From Aedes albopictus (taxonomy: Eukaryota > Arthropoda > Insecta > Diptera > Culicidae), in contig NC_085138.1 of NCBI RefSeq assembly GCF_035046485.1, forward strand, positions 93,537,766-93,601,765: a stretch of DNA of 64,000 bases, given 5' to 3'. Position numbers and translations under genes: made by a program. The notes under the pieces were generated by a model, which was not told the DNA's origin, searched no databases, and was given only the letters and a program-made list of their open reading frames with translations. Numbering within the stretch: position 1 is the stretch's first letter; each line of letters starts with the position of its first letter. Shown here in pieces: positions 22,535 to 33,589 of this stretch.

Positions 22535-23821
22535 GCGACCGCACAGAGCTATGGAAAATTATGGATGAGAACAGCTTTCCCGGGAAGCTGACTAGACTGA
22601 TAAGAGCAACGATGGACGGTGTGCAGAACAGCGTAAGGATTTCGGGTGAACTATCCAGTTCATTTGAATCTCGACGGGGACTACGACAAGGTGATGGACT
22701 TTCCTGCCTACTATTCAACATCGCCCTGGAAAGTGTTATGCGACGAGCCGGGCTCAACAGCCGGGGTACGATCTTCACGAAATCCAGCCAATTTGTCTGT
22801 TTTGCGGATGACATGGATATTATTGCTAGAACATTTGGAACGGTGGCAGAACAGTACACCCGCCTGAAACGTGAAGCAGCAAAGGTCGGACTGGTGGTGA
22901 ATGCGGCTAAGTCAAAGTACATGCTGGTACGTGGGACTGAGCGAGACAGGACAAGCCTTGGCAGCAATGTTACGATAGACGGGGATACTTTCGAGGTGGT
23001 AGAAGAATTCGTCTACCTCGGTTCCTTGCTAACGGCTGACAATAACGTGAGCCGTGAAATACGAAGGCACATCATCAGTGGAAGTCGTGCCTACTATGGG
23101 CTCCAGACATAGGCGCCAACTTGTGACGTAGTTGGGGGGGCGAAGCTCTTCAAAATTGGACAATATTCAACTTTTTTCAGCTCAATGCAGTAGTTCTCAC
23201 GTGAATATACCTAAACTAGATGAACTGCGTTGATATTATCCGAATTTCATTGATTTTGAGAGGCCTTGCCCCCCCAACTACGTCACAAGTTGGCGCGTAT
23301 GGCTCCAGAAGAAACTGCGGTCAAAAAAGATTCACCCCCGCACCAAATGTACCATGTACAAGACGTTAATAAGACCGGTGGTTCTCTACGGACACGAGAC
23401 ATGGACGATGCTCGAGGAGGACCTGCAAGCACTCGGAGTCTTCGAGCAACGGGTGCTAAGGACGATCTTCTGCGGCGTGCAGGAGAACGGTGTGTGGCGG
23501 AGAAGGATGAACCACGAGCTCGCTGCACTTTACGGCGAACCCAGCATCCAGAAAGTGGCCAAAGCCGGAAGGATACGATGGGCAGGGCATGTTGCAAGAA
23601 TGCCGGACAACAACCCTGCAAAGTTGGTGTTTGCTAACCATCCGGTTGGTACAATAAGGCGTGGAGTGCAGAGAGCACGATGGGCGGACCAGGTGGAGCG
23701 TGATCTGGCGAGTGTTGGGCGTGACCGACGTTGGAGAGCTGCAGCTGCAAATCGAGTATTATGGCGGCAAATTGTTGATTCAGTATTATCATGAATTTGA
23801 TGTTAACTAAATAAATGAATG
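22535..23821 (+). pseudogene. 5'-truncated RTE-clade LINE fragment (copy a)
   Basis: The 3' half of an RTE reverse transcriptase: DRTELWKIMDENSFPGKLTR, FESRRGLRQGDGLSCLLFN, catalytic CFADDMDIIAR, GLVVNAAKSKYM and VEEFVYLGSLLTADN up to AYYGLQ at 23103. After a 194-bp MITE it resumes with QKKLRSKKIHPRTKC, LYGHETWT, RRRMNHELAALYG, RWAGHVARM and RRGVQRARWADQVE. The tail is TAAATAAATGAATGAA. An 8-bp duplication, AAGCGGCA, flanks it (22527-22534, 23822-23829), so this is a genuine truncated retrotransposition and not a later deletion. It aligns with the ORF at 40527-41957. Confidence 0.9.
23108..23301. mobile_element. 194-bp hAT-like MITE inside the RTE fragment
   Basis: Begins CATAGGCGCCAACTTGTGAC and ends GTCACAAGTTGGCGCGTATG; the inverted repeats extend inward through GTAGTTGGGGGG against CCCCCCAACTAC. 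An exact 8-bp duplication, GCTCCAGA, lies at 23100-23107 and 23302-23309, the size produced by hAT transposases. Removing one duplication and the element restores the continuity of the reverse-transcriptase reading. Confidence 0.93.
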
Positions 23822-24899
23822 AAGCGGCAAAATAACAAATATTATAACAAAAAAATGTTCCTGGAAGACTAATTCAATTACATGTTTTGTTAGACCAATT
23901 ACAACTTAATAACAGGCAATTTGTAAACTTGTTACAGTTGTGTTATTCTTCATCACATATTTGTACATTCTCTGTAGCAAAATAATAACTTAACTTATTC
24001 CACAACAAAATATATTTTTGAAATGTTATCTTGTGGATGTATCCCAATACCCTGAACATAACAAAATAAGATTGCCCAACAAAACATGTTATTAAAAAGA
24101 TGTATTTTGATAAGTTAACAATAATAAATTATGATATAAAAACAGGCTATGCGATTCTGTTGTTATCAATTTGCTATTTTCTTCTGCTCGGGATTGACAT
24201 AAATACAAAATGAAAACTGCATGTTAAATCTACTCAATATGGATACATTTTATATTAGCATAGCATCCGATATTCAGAAAATATAAGACAACGATCCAAA
24301 ATTCAAATCAAACAAGTGTCATGAAGCCGCAAAATTTTGAAACGTCATTTTAGATTTTCCGGTCATCATTTAATGACTTCGGATATCTACCTCAACTAAA
24401 CTAATCGCCATCTTGAACATTGAGACACCATCTTGGATGTTCTGGTATTCATTTTTGGACTCTGCACCTAAAATTACATAAAATAGTCGCCGTATTGAAT
24501 TTTGGCATGTCGTTTATGATTTTCTGGTTACCAGTTTTGGACGAAGACCGGCATTCTTCCCCATTCAAACTATAGTCATATTGCAGACCTTGTGAAACAA
24601 CGCACAGCTTGGGTTTTCTGATTACAAATTTTGAATTCTGGACATAGTTCCATACAAAATATGCCTATAATGCAAGAATTAAAAATCCTATAAAATAGGC
24701 ACTAACATGAATACTGGGTCATTATCTTGGATTTTGGACCGCTGTCTTGGATACTCTGGTGGACTCCGAACATATTTCCCATCCCCGCATCCATGGGTTT
24801 GGTTAAATTTGACATTTTACTACCCGGATCTGATTCCGGGTAACTACCGGCTGAATCAAATATGGTCTGATATTATTGTCTTGTTAACTGCCCATCGGT

Positions 24900-25860
24900 T
24901 AACCAAAAACGCTGCAAATTGAAGGTGTCACATGCAGGGTTTGACAATTTCGACGGGACTCTCGGAACCAATTTCGGAACACTACCAGTTGTCTTTAGTG
25001 TGACCTAAGGCAATTTTCTAGCTAACTGTTCATCAGGTTATCGCAAAAGCCACGATTTGATGTGTGACATGCCTGGATTTGGTTTACTTTTACATTTGGC
25101 CTCATCCGGCCACTCAAAACCGATTCCGAAACACTTGCTGGCCGTTCATTAGGTAATCTAAAAAGCCGCTAATTGATATGACGCATGTATGGGTTTGGTT
25201 CTCTTTCAGATTTGACCACTTCGGCGGGAACCACGGAACCGGTTCCGGAACACTACCGATTCAGATATGGTCTGAGATGATTTTCCTGCTCATTGTCCAT
25301 CAGGTCATCGAAAATGCCGTGGTTTGATGTGTCGCATGTATGGGTTTGGTTCAATTGTATATTTGGCCACTTCCAGCGGGACGCCCAGAACCGGTTCGGG
25401 AACACTACCGGTTCAGATATGGTCTGAGACTATTTTCCTGCTTACCGCTCATCAGGTTATCGAAAATGTCGTGGTTTGATCCGCCGCATGCATGGGTTTG
25501 GTTCAATTGTATTTTTGGCCATTTCCGGCGGGACGCCCAGAACCGGTTCGGGAACACTACCGGTTCAAATATGGTCTGTGACTATTTTTCTGCTTACCGC
25601 TCATCAGGTTATCGAAAAGGCCATGGTTTGAAGTGTCTCATGCATAGGTTTGGTTCACTTTGATATTTGCCACTTCCGGCGGGACACCCGGAACCGGTTC
25701 CGGAACACTACCGGTTCAGATATAGTCTTAGACTATTTTTCTGCTTACCGCTCATCAGGTTATTGAAAATGCCGTGGTTTGATGTGTCGCATGCATAGGT
25801 TTGATGCATTTTCATATCTGGTCTCTTCCTGGGGTACCGTTCCGGAACACCTAAATGGCC
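24900..25860 (+). repeat. 152-bp satellite units, left array
   Basis: The word GGTTTGATGTGTCGCATG and the following GGGTTTGGTTCA recur at about 25169, 25321, 25473, 25625 and 25776, spacing 151-152 bp, with two earlier, shorter and more diverged units near 24914 and 25054. Each unit also has CGGTTCCGGAACACTACCGG and CATCAGGTTATCGAAAA. The array runs in reverse orientation at 28690-29720. Confidence 0.85.
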
Positions 25861-25994
25861 ATATCTCCGGAACGGCTGGACCGATCTGAACCATTTTCAA
25901 TAGGAAACAATGGGACCAGATTCCGCGTCGAATGAACCGTCGGTCATTGAAATCGGATGAGGTTTACTGCCAAAAAGTGATCTGAGTTTTTTTG

Positions 25995-26062
25995 TACACA
26001 CTCACACATACACACACACACACGCACACACATACACACACACACATACACACACACACAGA
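25995..26062. repeat. CA-rich microsatellite
   Basis: Imperfect (CA)n with TA and GCA interruptions near the right end of the GCCTTTCTCGT-ended element. The paralogous copies have matching TG/CA tracts at 28468-28522 and 62300-62340, so it is part of the element and probably length-variable. Confidence 0.9.
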
Positions 26063-26188
26063 CATCACCTCAATTCGTCGAGCTGAGTTGATTGATATAT
26101 AATACTCGACCCTCCGGGGCTTCTATCAAAAAGTCATTTTTGGAGTGAACATATAGCCTTTCCAGTACACTTAGTGTACGAGAAAGGC

Positions 26189-26765
26189 AAAAAACATGCT
26201 AAATCGATTGGTGATGGTCTCGTGACCGGCAGGTGACGGGAAGTGGCCTCTTTGGCCACTTTTAGGTCCCGAACCTGGTTTTCCGGGTTCCGCACCAGGC
26301 TATTTTCAATCAAGTCAGCTTAATATAGAGTGCGGCACATCATTTTATATCTATTTTTAGTAAGGATGTTAGTGGTGACTATTTAAGACCTCACCACGGT
26401 CATATGGTCACTTCCGGATCCTGGTCCAGTTCCTCCGGATCCGGATTCCGGCCATTTCAAGTGAAGTCAGCTAAATATACGGTGCGACACATCAATTCAT
26501 ATCTATTTGCAATAAGAATTCCGGTGACTATTTGAGACCTTACCGCAGTCATATGGCCACTGCCGTATCTGGTCTAGTTCCTCCGGATCCGGATTCCGTT
26601 CATTTCAAGTGAAGTCAGCTGAATATACAGTGCGAATAACGAAACACATTTTCAGTCAGAGTTTATTATTTATTATTTACACTATTTTTTTGCTTTCTAA
26701 TGTTTTTGTAGTCAAATAAACAGTTTTAATTTCCGTGGATAAAATAACAATTCAAGTTTAACTGT
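26189..26765 (+). repeat. Inner part of the left terminal inverted repeat, with a 148-bp tandem unit
   Basis: Reverse complement of 32265-33070. It holds TCCTCCGGATCCGGATTCCG at 26431 and again at 26579 (spacing 148 bp), each followed by CATTTCAAGTGAAGTCAGCT. The right arm carries about four units of the same repeat, so copy number differs between the arms. Confidence 0.8.
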
Positions 26766-26769
26766 CATG

Positions 26770-28350
26770 AAATAGTCCATATATCACTGAAAAGACCGAT
26801 TCCTGTGAAAATCGCTTCAAAAAATCCTTCGAGAATTATTACAGCATTTCCTTCAACATTTTTTTTTTTGTAAATACTTCCTTGAGTTTTTATAGAAATC
26901 CCTTGGCTAGATGATTAAAAAATTCCCTAGCCACTTTGCTAGACTTTGCTCTGTAACTCTTTTTGGAAATCCTTCGGCAATTTGTTTGAAAGTAACTTCG
27001 CTAATTTCTTTAAGAACTTCTCCTGCAATTTCTTTCAGAAATCCATTCTTAATTTTATTGCGAATTTCTTCCGCAATACAATTGGGAATAGTTTCGGCAT
27101 ATCATTGGCAATTGTTTAGATAAATATTTTCGGTATCACATCGGCATTTTTTTTATGAATTCATGAGAAAATTCGTTTTTCATTCTTTCTAAAAACTCTG
27201 ATGCATATTATCATGGACTTTTTGTCATTTCTTTTCTTTATTTTCTTCGAAAATTCCTCATTTACTTCTTATGAAAAGTTTTTGATATGTCCTGCCGAAG
27301 TTTATTCGGAGAATCCCTTAGAAATTTCACGCGCAATTTCTTAGACGCTGCTTTTAGCAATTCAGTTGACAATTCCTTTTTATTTTTTGGAGAATTTTCT
27401 CACGAATTATCTATAAATTTTTACGTAACTTTTCTACTCATAATCTATGAAAAAAATCCGAGATTTCTTTCAAATTTGTTTTAAATATTTTTTTTAGTTT
27501 TTTTTAGTTCAAAATAGCCATAATATTCAACAACCACTTCCTATGAAACTTGTTCTATTAGTTTCTGGAGAATTTTCGCTTGGTGACCATGAGTTGTATC
27601 TGAATAATGACTGAAGGAATCTGCAGAAAATACAACTGTACTGTTTTCATTCATTAATTCCGTCAGGAGTTCTTCGAAGAAATTCGTTCCCAGAGGGATA
27701 ATAACAAAATTAGATCTGAAATATTACCTACGATTTCTTGTCGAATTTTTTTGGAGAAATAACAGATTTTCTTTGGCATTTTACAAGAACTAATTGAGAA
27801 ATTTCATCAACAATTCATTTTATTATTCTTTCGGCTGAAAGGAAAATTTCTTTCAGAAGTTTCTTCGGCAAATGGTGTTTCAGAAAACAAAATATTTATA
27901 TTTTTCGTAGCCTAAACGAAGTAAGACATTTTTTAGAGTATAACATCATTTATTTGCTTTTCAATATTTTCGTTTAGGTAGGTAGTCAAATTAACAAAGC
28001 CGATTTAATTCACTTTGATAAATGACAATCGATAAAGTGATAGCTCACCCTGAAGAAAAAAAAAATCAAATTATTTTTTTGAATGCGTCTTAAAAGTAGT
28101 TCTGAGGTAAAAAATATGAAACTCTGTATTTTGATCCCTTTTCCCATGGATATTTATATCAAATAATTTGGATACCATTAAAGAGCCAGATAAGTTCAAA
28201 AGTTACATCGAAAAATTCTTTGGAAATTAATACAGTATTTCCATCAAAATAAACCCGTGGAAATTCTTTCGGGAGTTTATATGAAAAATCCTCTGCTGGT
28301 TCATTTTCTTTCTGAAATATATTTCGTTAATTCTTTCACGCATTTTTGCC
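26770..28350. repeat. Degenerate repeat interior of the composite element
   Basis: Loose repetition of CTGCAATTTCTTT, GAAATCCTTCGGCAATT and related words. Matching vocabulary appears at 31790-32260, on the other side of the inserted element at 28358-31749, consistent with one interior split by that insertion. Short ORFs here are by-products. Confidence 0.55.
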
Positions 28351-28689
28351 TTTCTCGTACACCAAGTGTACTGGAAAGGCTATATGTTCACTCCAAAAAT
28401 GACTTTTTGATAGGAGGCTCGGAGGGTCGAGTCACATATACCAATCAACTCAGCTCGACGAATTGATGTGATGTCTGTATGTATGTGTGTATGTATGTGT
28501 GTGTGTATGTGTGTGTGTACAAAAAAACTCACATCACTTTTTGGCAGTAAACTTCAACCGATTTTAATGACCGACGGTTTATTCGACGCGGAATCTGGTC
28601 CCATTGTTTCCTATTGAAAATGGTTCGGATCGGTCCAGCCGTTCCGGAGTTATGGCCATTTAGGTGTTCCGGAATGGTACCCCAGGAAG

Positions 28690-29720
28690 GGACCAGATAT
28701 GAAAATGCATCAAACCTATGCATGCGACACATCAAACCACGGCATTTTCGATAACCTGATGAGCGGTAAGCAGAAAAATAGTCTAAGACTATATCTGAAC
28801 CGGTAGTGTTCCGGAACCGGTCCCGGGTGTCCCGCCGGAAGTGGCAAATATCAAAGTGAACCAAACCCATGCATGAGACACATCAAACCACGGCATTTTC
28901 GATAACCTGATGAGCGGTAAGCAGGAAAATAGTCTCAGACCATATCTGAACCGCTAGTGTTCCCGAACCGGTTCTGGGCGTCCCGCTGGAAGTGGCCAAA
29001 TATACAATTGTACCAAACCCATGCAAGCGACACATCAAACCACGACATTTGAGATGACCTGATGGACAATGAGCAGGAAAATCATCTCAGACGATATCTG
29101 AACCGGTAGTGTTCCGGAACCGGTTCTAGGCGTTCCACTGGAAGTGGTCAAAAATATAATTGAACCAAACCCATGCATGTGACACATCAAACCACGGCAT
29201 TTTCGATAACCTGATGGACAATGAGCAGGAAAACCATCTCAGACCATATCTGAACCGGTAGTGTTCCGGAACCCGTTCCGGGGTTCCCGCCGAAATGGTT
29301 AAATCTGAAAGAGAAACAAACCCGTACATGCGTCACATCAAATAGCGGCTTTTTAGATTACCTAATGAACGGCCAGCAAGTGTTTCGGAATCGGTTTTGA
29401 GTGGCCGGAAGAGGCCAAATGTAAAAGTAAACCAAAGCCAGGCATGTGACACATCAAATCGTGGCTTTTGCGATAACCTGATGAACAGTTAGCCAGAAAA
29501 TAGCCTTACGTCACACTAAAGACAACTGGTAGTGTTCCGGAATTGGTTCTGAGAGTCCCATCGAAATTGTCAAACCCTGCATGTGACACCTTCAATTTGC
29601 AGCGTTTTTGGTTAACCGATGAGCAGTTGACAAGACAATAATGTTAGGCCATATTTGGTTCAGCCGGTAGTTACCCGGAATCAGATCCGGATAGTAAAAT
29701 GTAAAATTTAACCAAACCCA
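28690..29720 (-). repeat. 152-bp satellite units, right array
   Basis: Reverse complement of the 24900-25860 array: CATGCGACACATCAAACCAC and GATAACCTGATGAGCGG recur about every 150 bp, becoming more diverged towards 29700. Further diverged units continue at about 30290-30560 beyond the 481-bp insertion. Confidence 0.85.
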
Positions 29721-29745
29721 TGGATGCGGTACATCAAATCACGAC

Positions 29746-30226
29746 CAGTCTTGTAAACATTCGACACTTTTCACTACCTTCATTTCGTTGCCGCAGTCGG
29801 GTGTCAGTCGGCTTTGTTACATTCGTGCGTTATCGTTACCTCTTACCTACACACAACACGAGCACTAGAACGAAGATCAATAAACATAAGAAAGGGTCAA
29901 ATCAATGTCATCTGACACGATGACATGTGTCTAATTCTAGCTTTACGTATAGATTTTCAGCCAATTCCGATTATGAATGTTAATATTAGTTTATTATTGC
30001 ATGTTGCATTGAATACGACACACAGATGGGCATAGCTCTTATTATGGAAGAAGACAGGAATAACAAAAGCCGAACCGTCTTCCGAAGCCGCTATCGTGGT
30101 GAAGTGCATTCGTTTGACATTTTTGTTTCGAACAGTAGTTTGATTGCTTGTGTTGCGAATGTCGGAGACAAAGGAGGCCGAATATCGACGAAAAGGTTCA
30201 AATGACTGTGATCTCTAACAAGACTG
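29746..30226. mobile_element. 481-bp hAT-like MITE
   Basis: Starts CAGTCTTGTAAAC and ends CTAACAAGACTG, a terminal inverted repeat of 9 bp (CAGTCTTGT), flanked by a perfect 8-bp duplication ATCACGAC (29738-29745, 30227-30234). The paralogous element lacks it. No transposase ORF. Confidence 0.88.
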
Positions 30227-31202
30227 ATCACGACTTATCGACAACCTGATGGAAAAATAGGGACAGACCACATTAGATTCCCGGTAGTGTGGCGGGTTCA
30301 GCTGTGGCTTCGAAAGTGGTTAGAAGTAAAAGTGAAGCAAACCCATTCATCTGATATATCAAATCGCGGTGATAAGGTAAAAGTGAATAAATAGCAATAA
30401 AATATTCTCAGACCATAATTGGGACAACCGGTAGTATCATGGTCCATGACTCATGGAATCAGATCCGGCTATCCCACCGGAAATTACCAAATATAAAAAT
30501 GAACCAAACCCATACATACGACACATCAGATCGCAGAATTTTTGATAATCTAATGAACGGTTATCAAGAAAATAGCCTTAGATCACATTAGAGACTAGCT
30601 GTTGTGTAGCAGAACCAACGTTCATGTGAAAAATTAAATCGTGGCTTTGTTTAATGGCCTGATAAACATTAGGTATGAACAACAGTGACGACTAGGTCTA
30701 AGTTCTCATATATGAGAACAAAATTTCCGTTTCCTAAGGAGTAAATTTATAGCAGGATGGATCAACGTTGAATGGAAAAATAAGAATTTGATCGCGTCAA
30801 CAGAAGATGGTGGCTGTTTTAAGGAATTTTGAGCTCTAAAACTACGTAAAATAAGTGTATTTGGTATGGGAAATATGTTCGGAGTCCACCAGAGTATCCA
30901 AGATAGCGGTCCCAAAGTCCAAGATAATGGCCCAGTGTTCAAGTTAGTGCCTATTTTATAGGATTTTTAATTCTTGCATTATGGGCATATTTTGTATGAA
31001 AATATGTCCAGAATTCAAAATTTGTAACCAGAAAACCCAAGCTGTGCGCTGTTTTACAAGGTCTGCAATATGACTATAGTTTGAATGGGGAAGAATGCCG
31101 GTCTTCGTCCAAAACTGGTAACCAGAAAATCATAAACGACAAATATTCAATACGGCGACTATTTTATGTAATTTTAGGTACAGAGTCCAAAAATGAATAC
31201 CA

Positions 31203-31440
31203 CACGCAAAAAAAAACCGTTCCGATATTCGTGCACGCTCAGTCACGGCAAAGGGAACAAACGGGAACTATGCATAGTAACGATAACAACAATAAGAAAT
31301 GTACACCGTGAACTAGATTTCACGTTTTCTAGAACGCCCATATTGACAGCTGGAACTAGTTCCAGTTCACGGTGTATATTTGCTTGTTCTCATATTTGCG
31401 TTTGTTTGTTCACGTTTATCAGAACGGTTTTCTGAGCGTG
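31203..31440. mobile_element. 238-bp inverted-repeat insertion
   Basis: The left paralogue reads, in complement, AATGAATACCAGAACATCC without interruption at about 24438-24456; here 238 bp separate ATACCA from GAACATCC, with CA on both sides (31201-31202, 31441-31442). Ends are CACGCAAAAAAAAACCGTTC and GAACGG..GAGCGTG. A second internal palindrome pairs ACACCGTGAACTAG with CAGTTCACGGTGT near 31302-31376. Confidence 0.85.
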
Positions 31441-32264
31441 CAGAACATCCAAGATGGTGTCTCAATGTTCAATATGGCGGTTAGTTCAGTTGGGGTAGAT
31501 ATCCGGAATCATAAAATGATGACCGGAAAATCTAAAATGACGTTTCAAAATTTTGCGGCTTCATGACACTTGTTTGGTTTGAGTTTTGGATCGTTGTCTT
31601 ATATTTTCTGAATATTGGATGTTACGCTAATATAAAATGTATCCATATTGAGTAGATTTAGCAAGCAGTTTTCATTTTGTATTTATGTCAATGTCATCAA
31701 CATGTCGCTCGAGTTTTGTTGAAAGGATATTTTAAAGCACGAGAAAGGCACCATCACCGCTAGGTGGATTAATTAGGGTTTTTCGGAAATTATTTGACAA
31801 TACATACATTGGAAATTCCAACCCTTCCAACTTTTACCCTGCAATTTCTTATGGAAGCCATTTTGCTATTGGTTTGGGAATACCTTCTATAACTCTGTCG
31901 GGAATTTCTCCTTGCTTGGGAAATCCACAGTCAATTTTATTGTGAATGCCCTCTGCAATGCCTTTGAATATTTTTATGCTATGATTTCTGGAATTTCATC
32001 CGTACTGTTTCAACTTATTCAGAAATTCTTACGGCTGTAATTCTTCTAGGATTTTTTTCTCTAAAGTAATTCGTCAGGATATTGTAGGTTATATTATAGA
32101 TAAAATTTTATTATTAATCCTCTGGTGACGAATTTCTAAGTAGAACTCGTGATGGAATTACTGAATGAAAACCCTACAGTAATATTTTATGGACATTCCT
32201 TCAGATAAAATACACGAAGCAATTTCCACAGAAGTTGGGTTCTTTACCCTACTAAGACTTTCAT

Positions 32265-33160
32265 TTGCTTAACTGTAATTTTATCCACGGAAATAAAAAA
32301 AAACTGTTTATTTGACTACAAATCAAATAGAAGATGTTATATTTACACTGAATAAATACTTCGTTCTTCGCACAGCATATTCAGCAGAGTTCACTTGAAA
32401 TGGCCGGAATCCGGAATTGGAGTAATTGAAATAGGATCTCAGCGTGGCTATGTGAGGTCTCAAACAGTCACCACTTACATTCTTACCAAAAATAGATATG
32501 AAATGATAGTTGCACTTTATGCTTAGTAAACTTAACTGGACCAGGATCCGGAAGTGGCCATATGCCCTCGGTGAGGTCTAAAATAGTCACAACTCACATG
32601 CTTATTGAAAATAGATAAGAATTGATATGTCGCACCGTATATTTAGTTGACTTCACTTGAAATGGCCAGAATCCAGATCCGGAGGAACTGGACTAGGATC
32701 CGGAAGTGGCCATATGACCTCGGTGGGGTCCAAAATAGTCACCACTCACATGATTATTGAAAATAGATATGAATTGATGTGTCGCACCGTATATTTAGCT
32801 GACTTCACTTGAAATGGCCGGAATCCGGATCCGGAGGAACTGGACCAGGATCCGGAAGTGGCCATATGACCCCGGTGAGGTCTCAAATAGTCACCACTAA
32901 CATCCTTACTAAAAATAGATATAAAATGATGTGCCGCACTCTATATTAAGCTGACTTGATTGAAAATAGCCTGGTGCGGAACCCGGAAAACCAGGTTCGG
33001 AACCTAAAACTGGCCAAAGAGGCCACTTCCCGTCACCTGCCGGTCACGAGACCATCACCAATCGATTTAGCATGTTTTTTTCCTTTGGGATACATACTTT
33101 TTATTGCTTCAAACCAGCGGCAAAAATAAGTTCCGTTTTTTGGCTCGATTTTGCCCACTG
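32265..33160 (-). repeat. Right terminal inverted repeat of the composite element
   Basis: Uninterrupted version of the left arm. It runs from GTAATTTTATCCACGGAAAT through about four diverged units containing ATCCGGATCCGGAGGAACTG to ATCGATTTAGCATG, then TTCCTTTGGGATACATAC and the end GGCTCGATTTTGCCCACTG. It shows what the left arm looked like before the insertion at 22371-26188. Confidence 0.8.
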
Positions 33161-33216
33161 TGCGGTGGCTTGTGAGAGTGAGTACCCTATACGCTACCAC
33201 ACGCAGAACTCGATGT

Positions 33217-33391
33217 ACACAGCGCAACGAGTAACTTTCACGCAGCGACCGTAAAGGCAAAAGAATTTTCACGCAGATTTGTGTAACACCGGATCAGCAC
33301 AAAATTTATGCTGATCCAGTCGTACACAAATATGAGTGAAAATTCCTTTGTCCTTTTGCTCGCTGCGTGAAAGTTACTCGTGCGCTGTGTT
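33217..33391. mobile_element. 175-bp foldback
   Basis: ACACAGCGCAACGAGTAACT followed by TTCACGCAGCGA on the left is mirrored by TCGCTGCGTGAAAGTTACTC and GTGCGCTGTGTT on the right, with pairing continuing inward through GAATTTTCAC and GGATCAGCA to a short loop near 33304. Almost the whole element can form one hairpin. Confidence 0.8.
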
Positions 33392-33589
33392 GTTTCATTT
33401 AAGGGTGCACGGGTGAAAACACTCTTGAATGGAAATTTAGTCCTGTCAGCTCTCGCTTTCAGCACGCTGCGAGCGAGTGTGAATACCTACTTCATTTCGC
33501 TCCCGTGTTGCTGATCGGAAAACAACAATGACAGAAAAACCAAAACGCAGAAAATGAAAAGAGCAAAATATCGCTATCATAAAGGCCTG

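Larger units (their letters stand above)
22430..24191. mobile_element. CCCGAG-ended insertion carrying an RTE fragment
   Basis: Comparison with the paralogous copy at 28358-31749 gives the empty site: there GTTGATGACAT and TGACATAAATAC are joined, while here 1.76 kb separates them. The insert begins CCCGAGAAAAGGAAAGAT and ends with the complement of CCCGAGCAGAAGAAAAT, so it has imperfect terminal inverted repeats. Its own sequence is AT-rich (AAAATAACAAATATTATAAC) with no ORF; the ORFs inside belong to the RTE insertion at 22535-23821. Confidence 0.75.
22371..26188 (+). mobile_element. GCCTTTCTCGT-ended element, left copy, interrupted
   Basis: Begins GCCTTTCTCGTGC and ends GTACGAGAAAGGC, giving short terminal inverted repeats. 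Inside are a CCCGAG-ended insertion (22430-24191), sequence with CATCTTGGAT-like words, about seven satellite units of 152 bp (24900-25860), a CGGAACGG..GGACCGATC stretch and a CA-rich microsatellite. It splits the left arm of the composite element: removing it joins CCCAAAGGAAAAA to ACATGCTAAATCG, the sequence found uninterrupted in the right arm at about 33060-33095. No ORF, so non-autonomous. Confidence 0.75.
28358..31749 (-). mobile_element. GCCTTTCTCGT-ended element, central copy, reverse orientation
   Basis: Begins GCCTTTCTCGTACACC and ends GCACGAGAAAGGC. It is the reverse-complement paralogue of 22371-26188 across the same landmarks: microsatellite at 28468-28522, 152-bp satellite at 28690-29720, CATCTTGGAT-like region, and outer end. 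Two insertions absent from the other copy interrupt it at 29746-30226 and 31203-31440. No ORF. Confidence 0.78.
22257..33160. mobile_element. Composite foldback element with long terminal inverted repeats and nested insertions
   Basis: The ends are CAGTGGGCAAAATCGAGCC at 22257 and its reverse complement ending at 33160. The left arm is 22257-22345 plus 26189-26765, the right arm 32265-33160; the interior left after removing insertions is degenerate repeat (26770-28350 and 31750-32264). Flanks GCGGTGCT (22249-22256) and GCGGTGGCT (33162-33170) look like an 8-bp duplication with one indel, which with the CAGTG end suggests a hAT-like origin (inference). No transposase is seen. Two GCCTTTCTCGT-ended elements are inserted in it, at 22371-26188 and 28358-31749. 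Confidence 0.7.

Noticed and set aside
22257..33160. Simple segmental inverted duplication of a single-copy region
   Set aside because: The order of blocks differs between arms, and each discrepancy is explained by an insertion with its own ends or target duplication.
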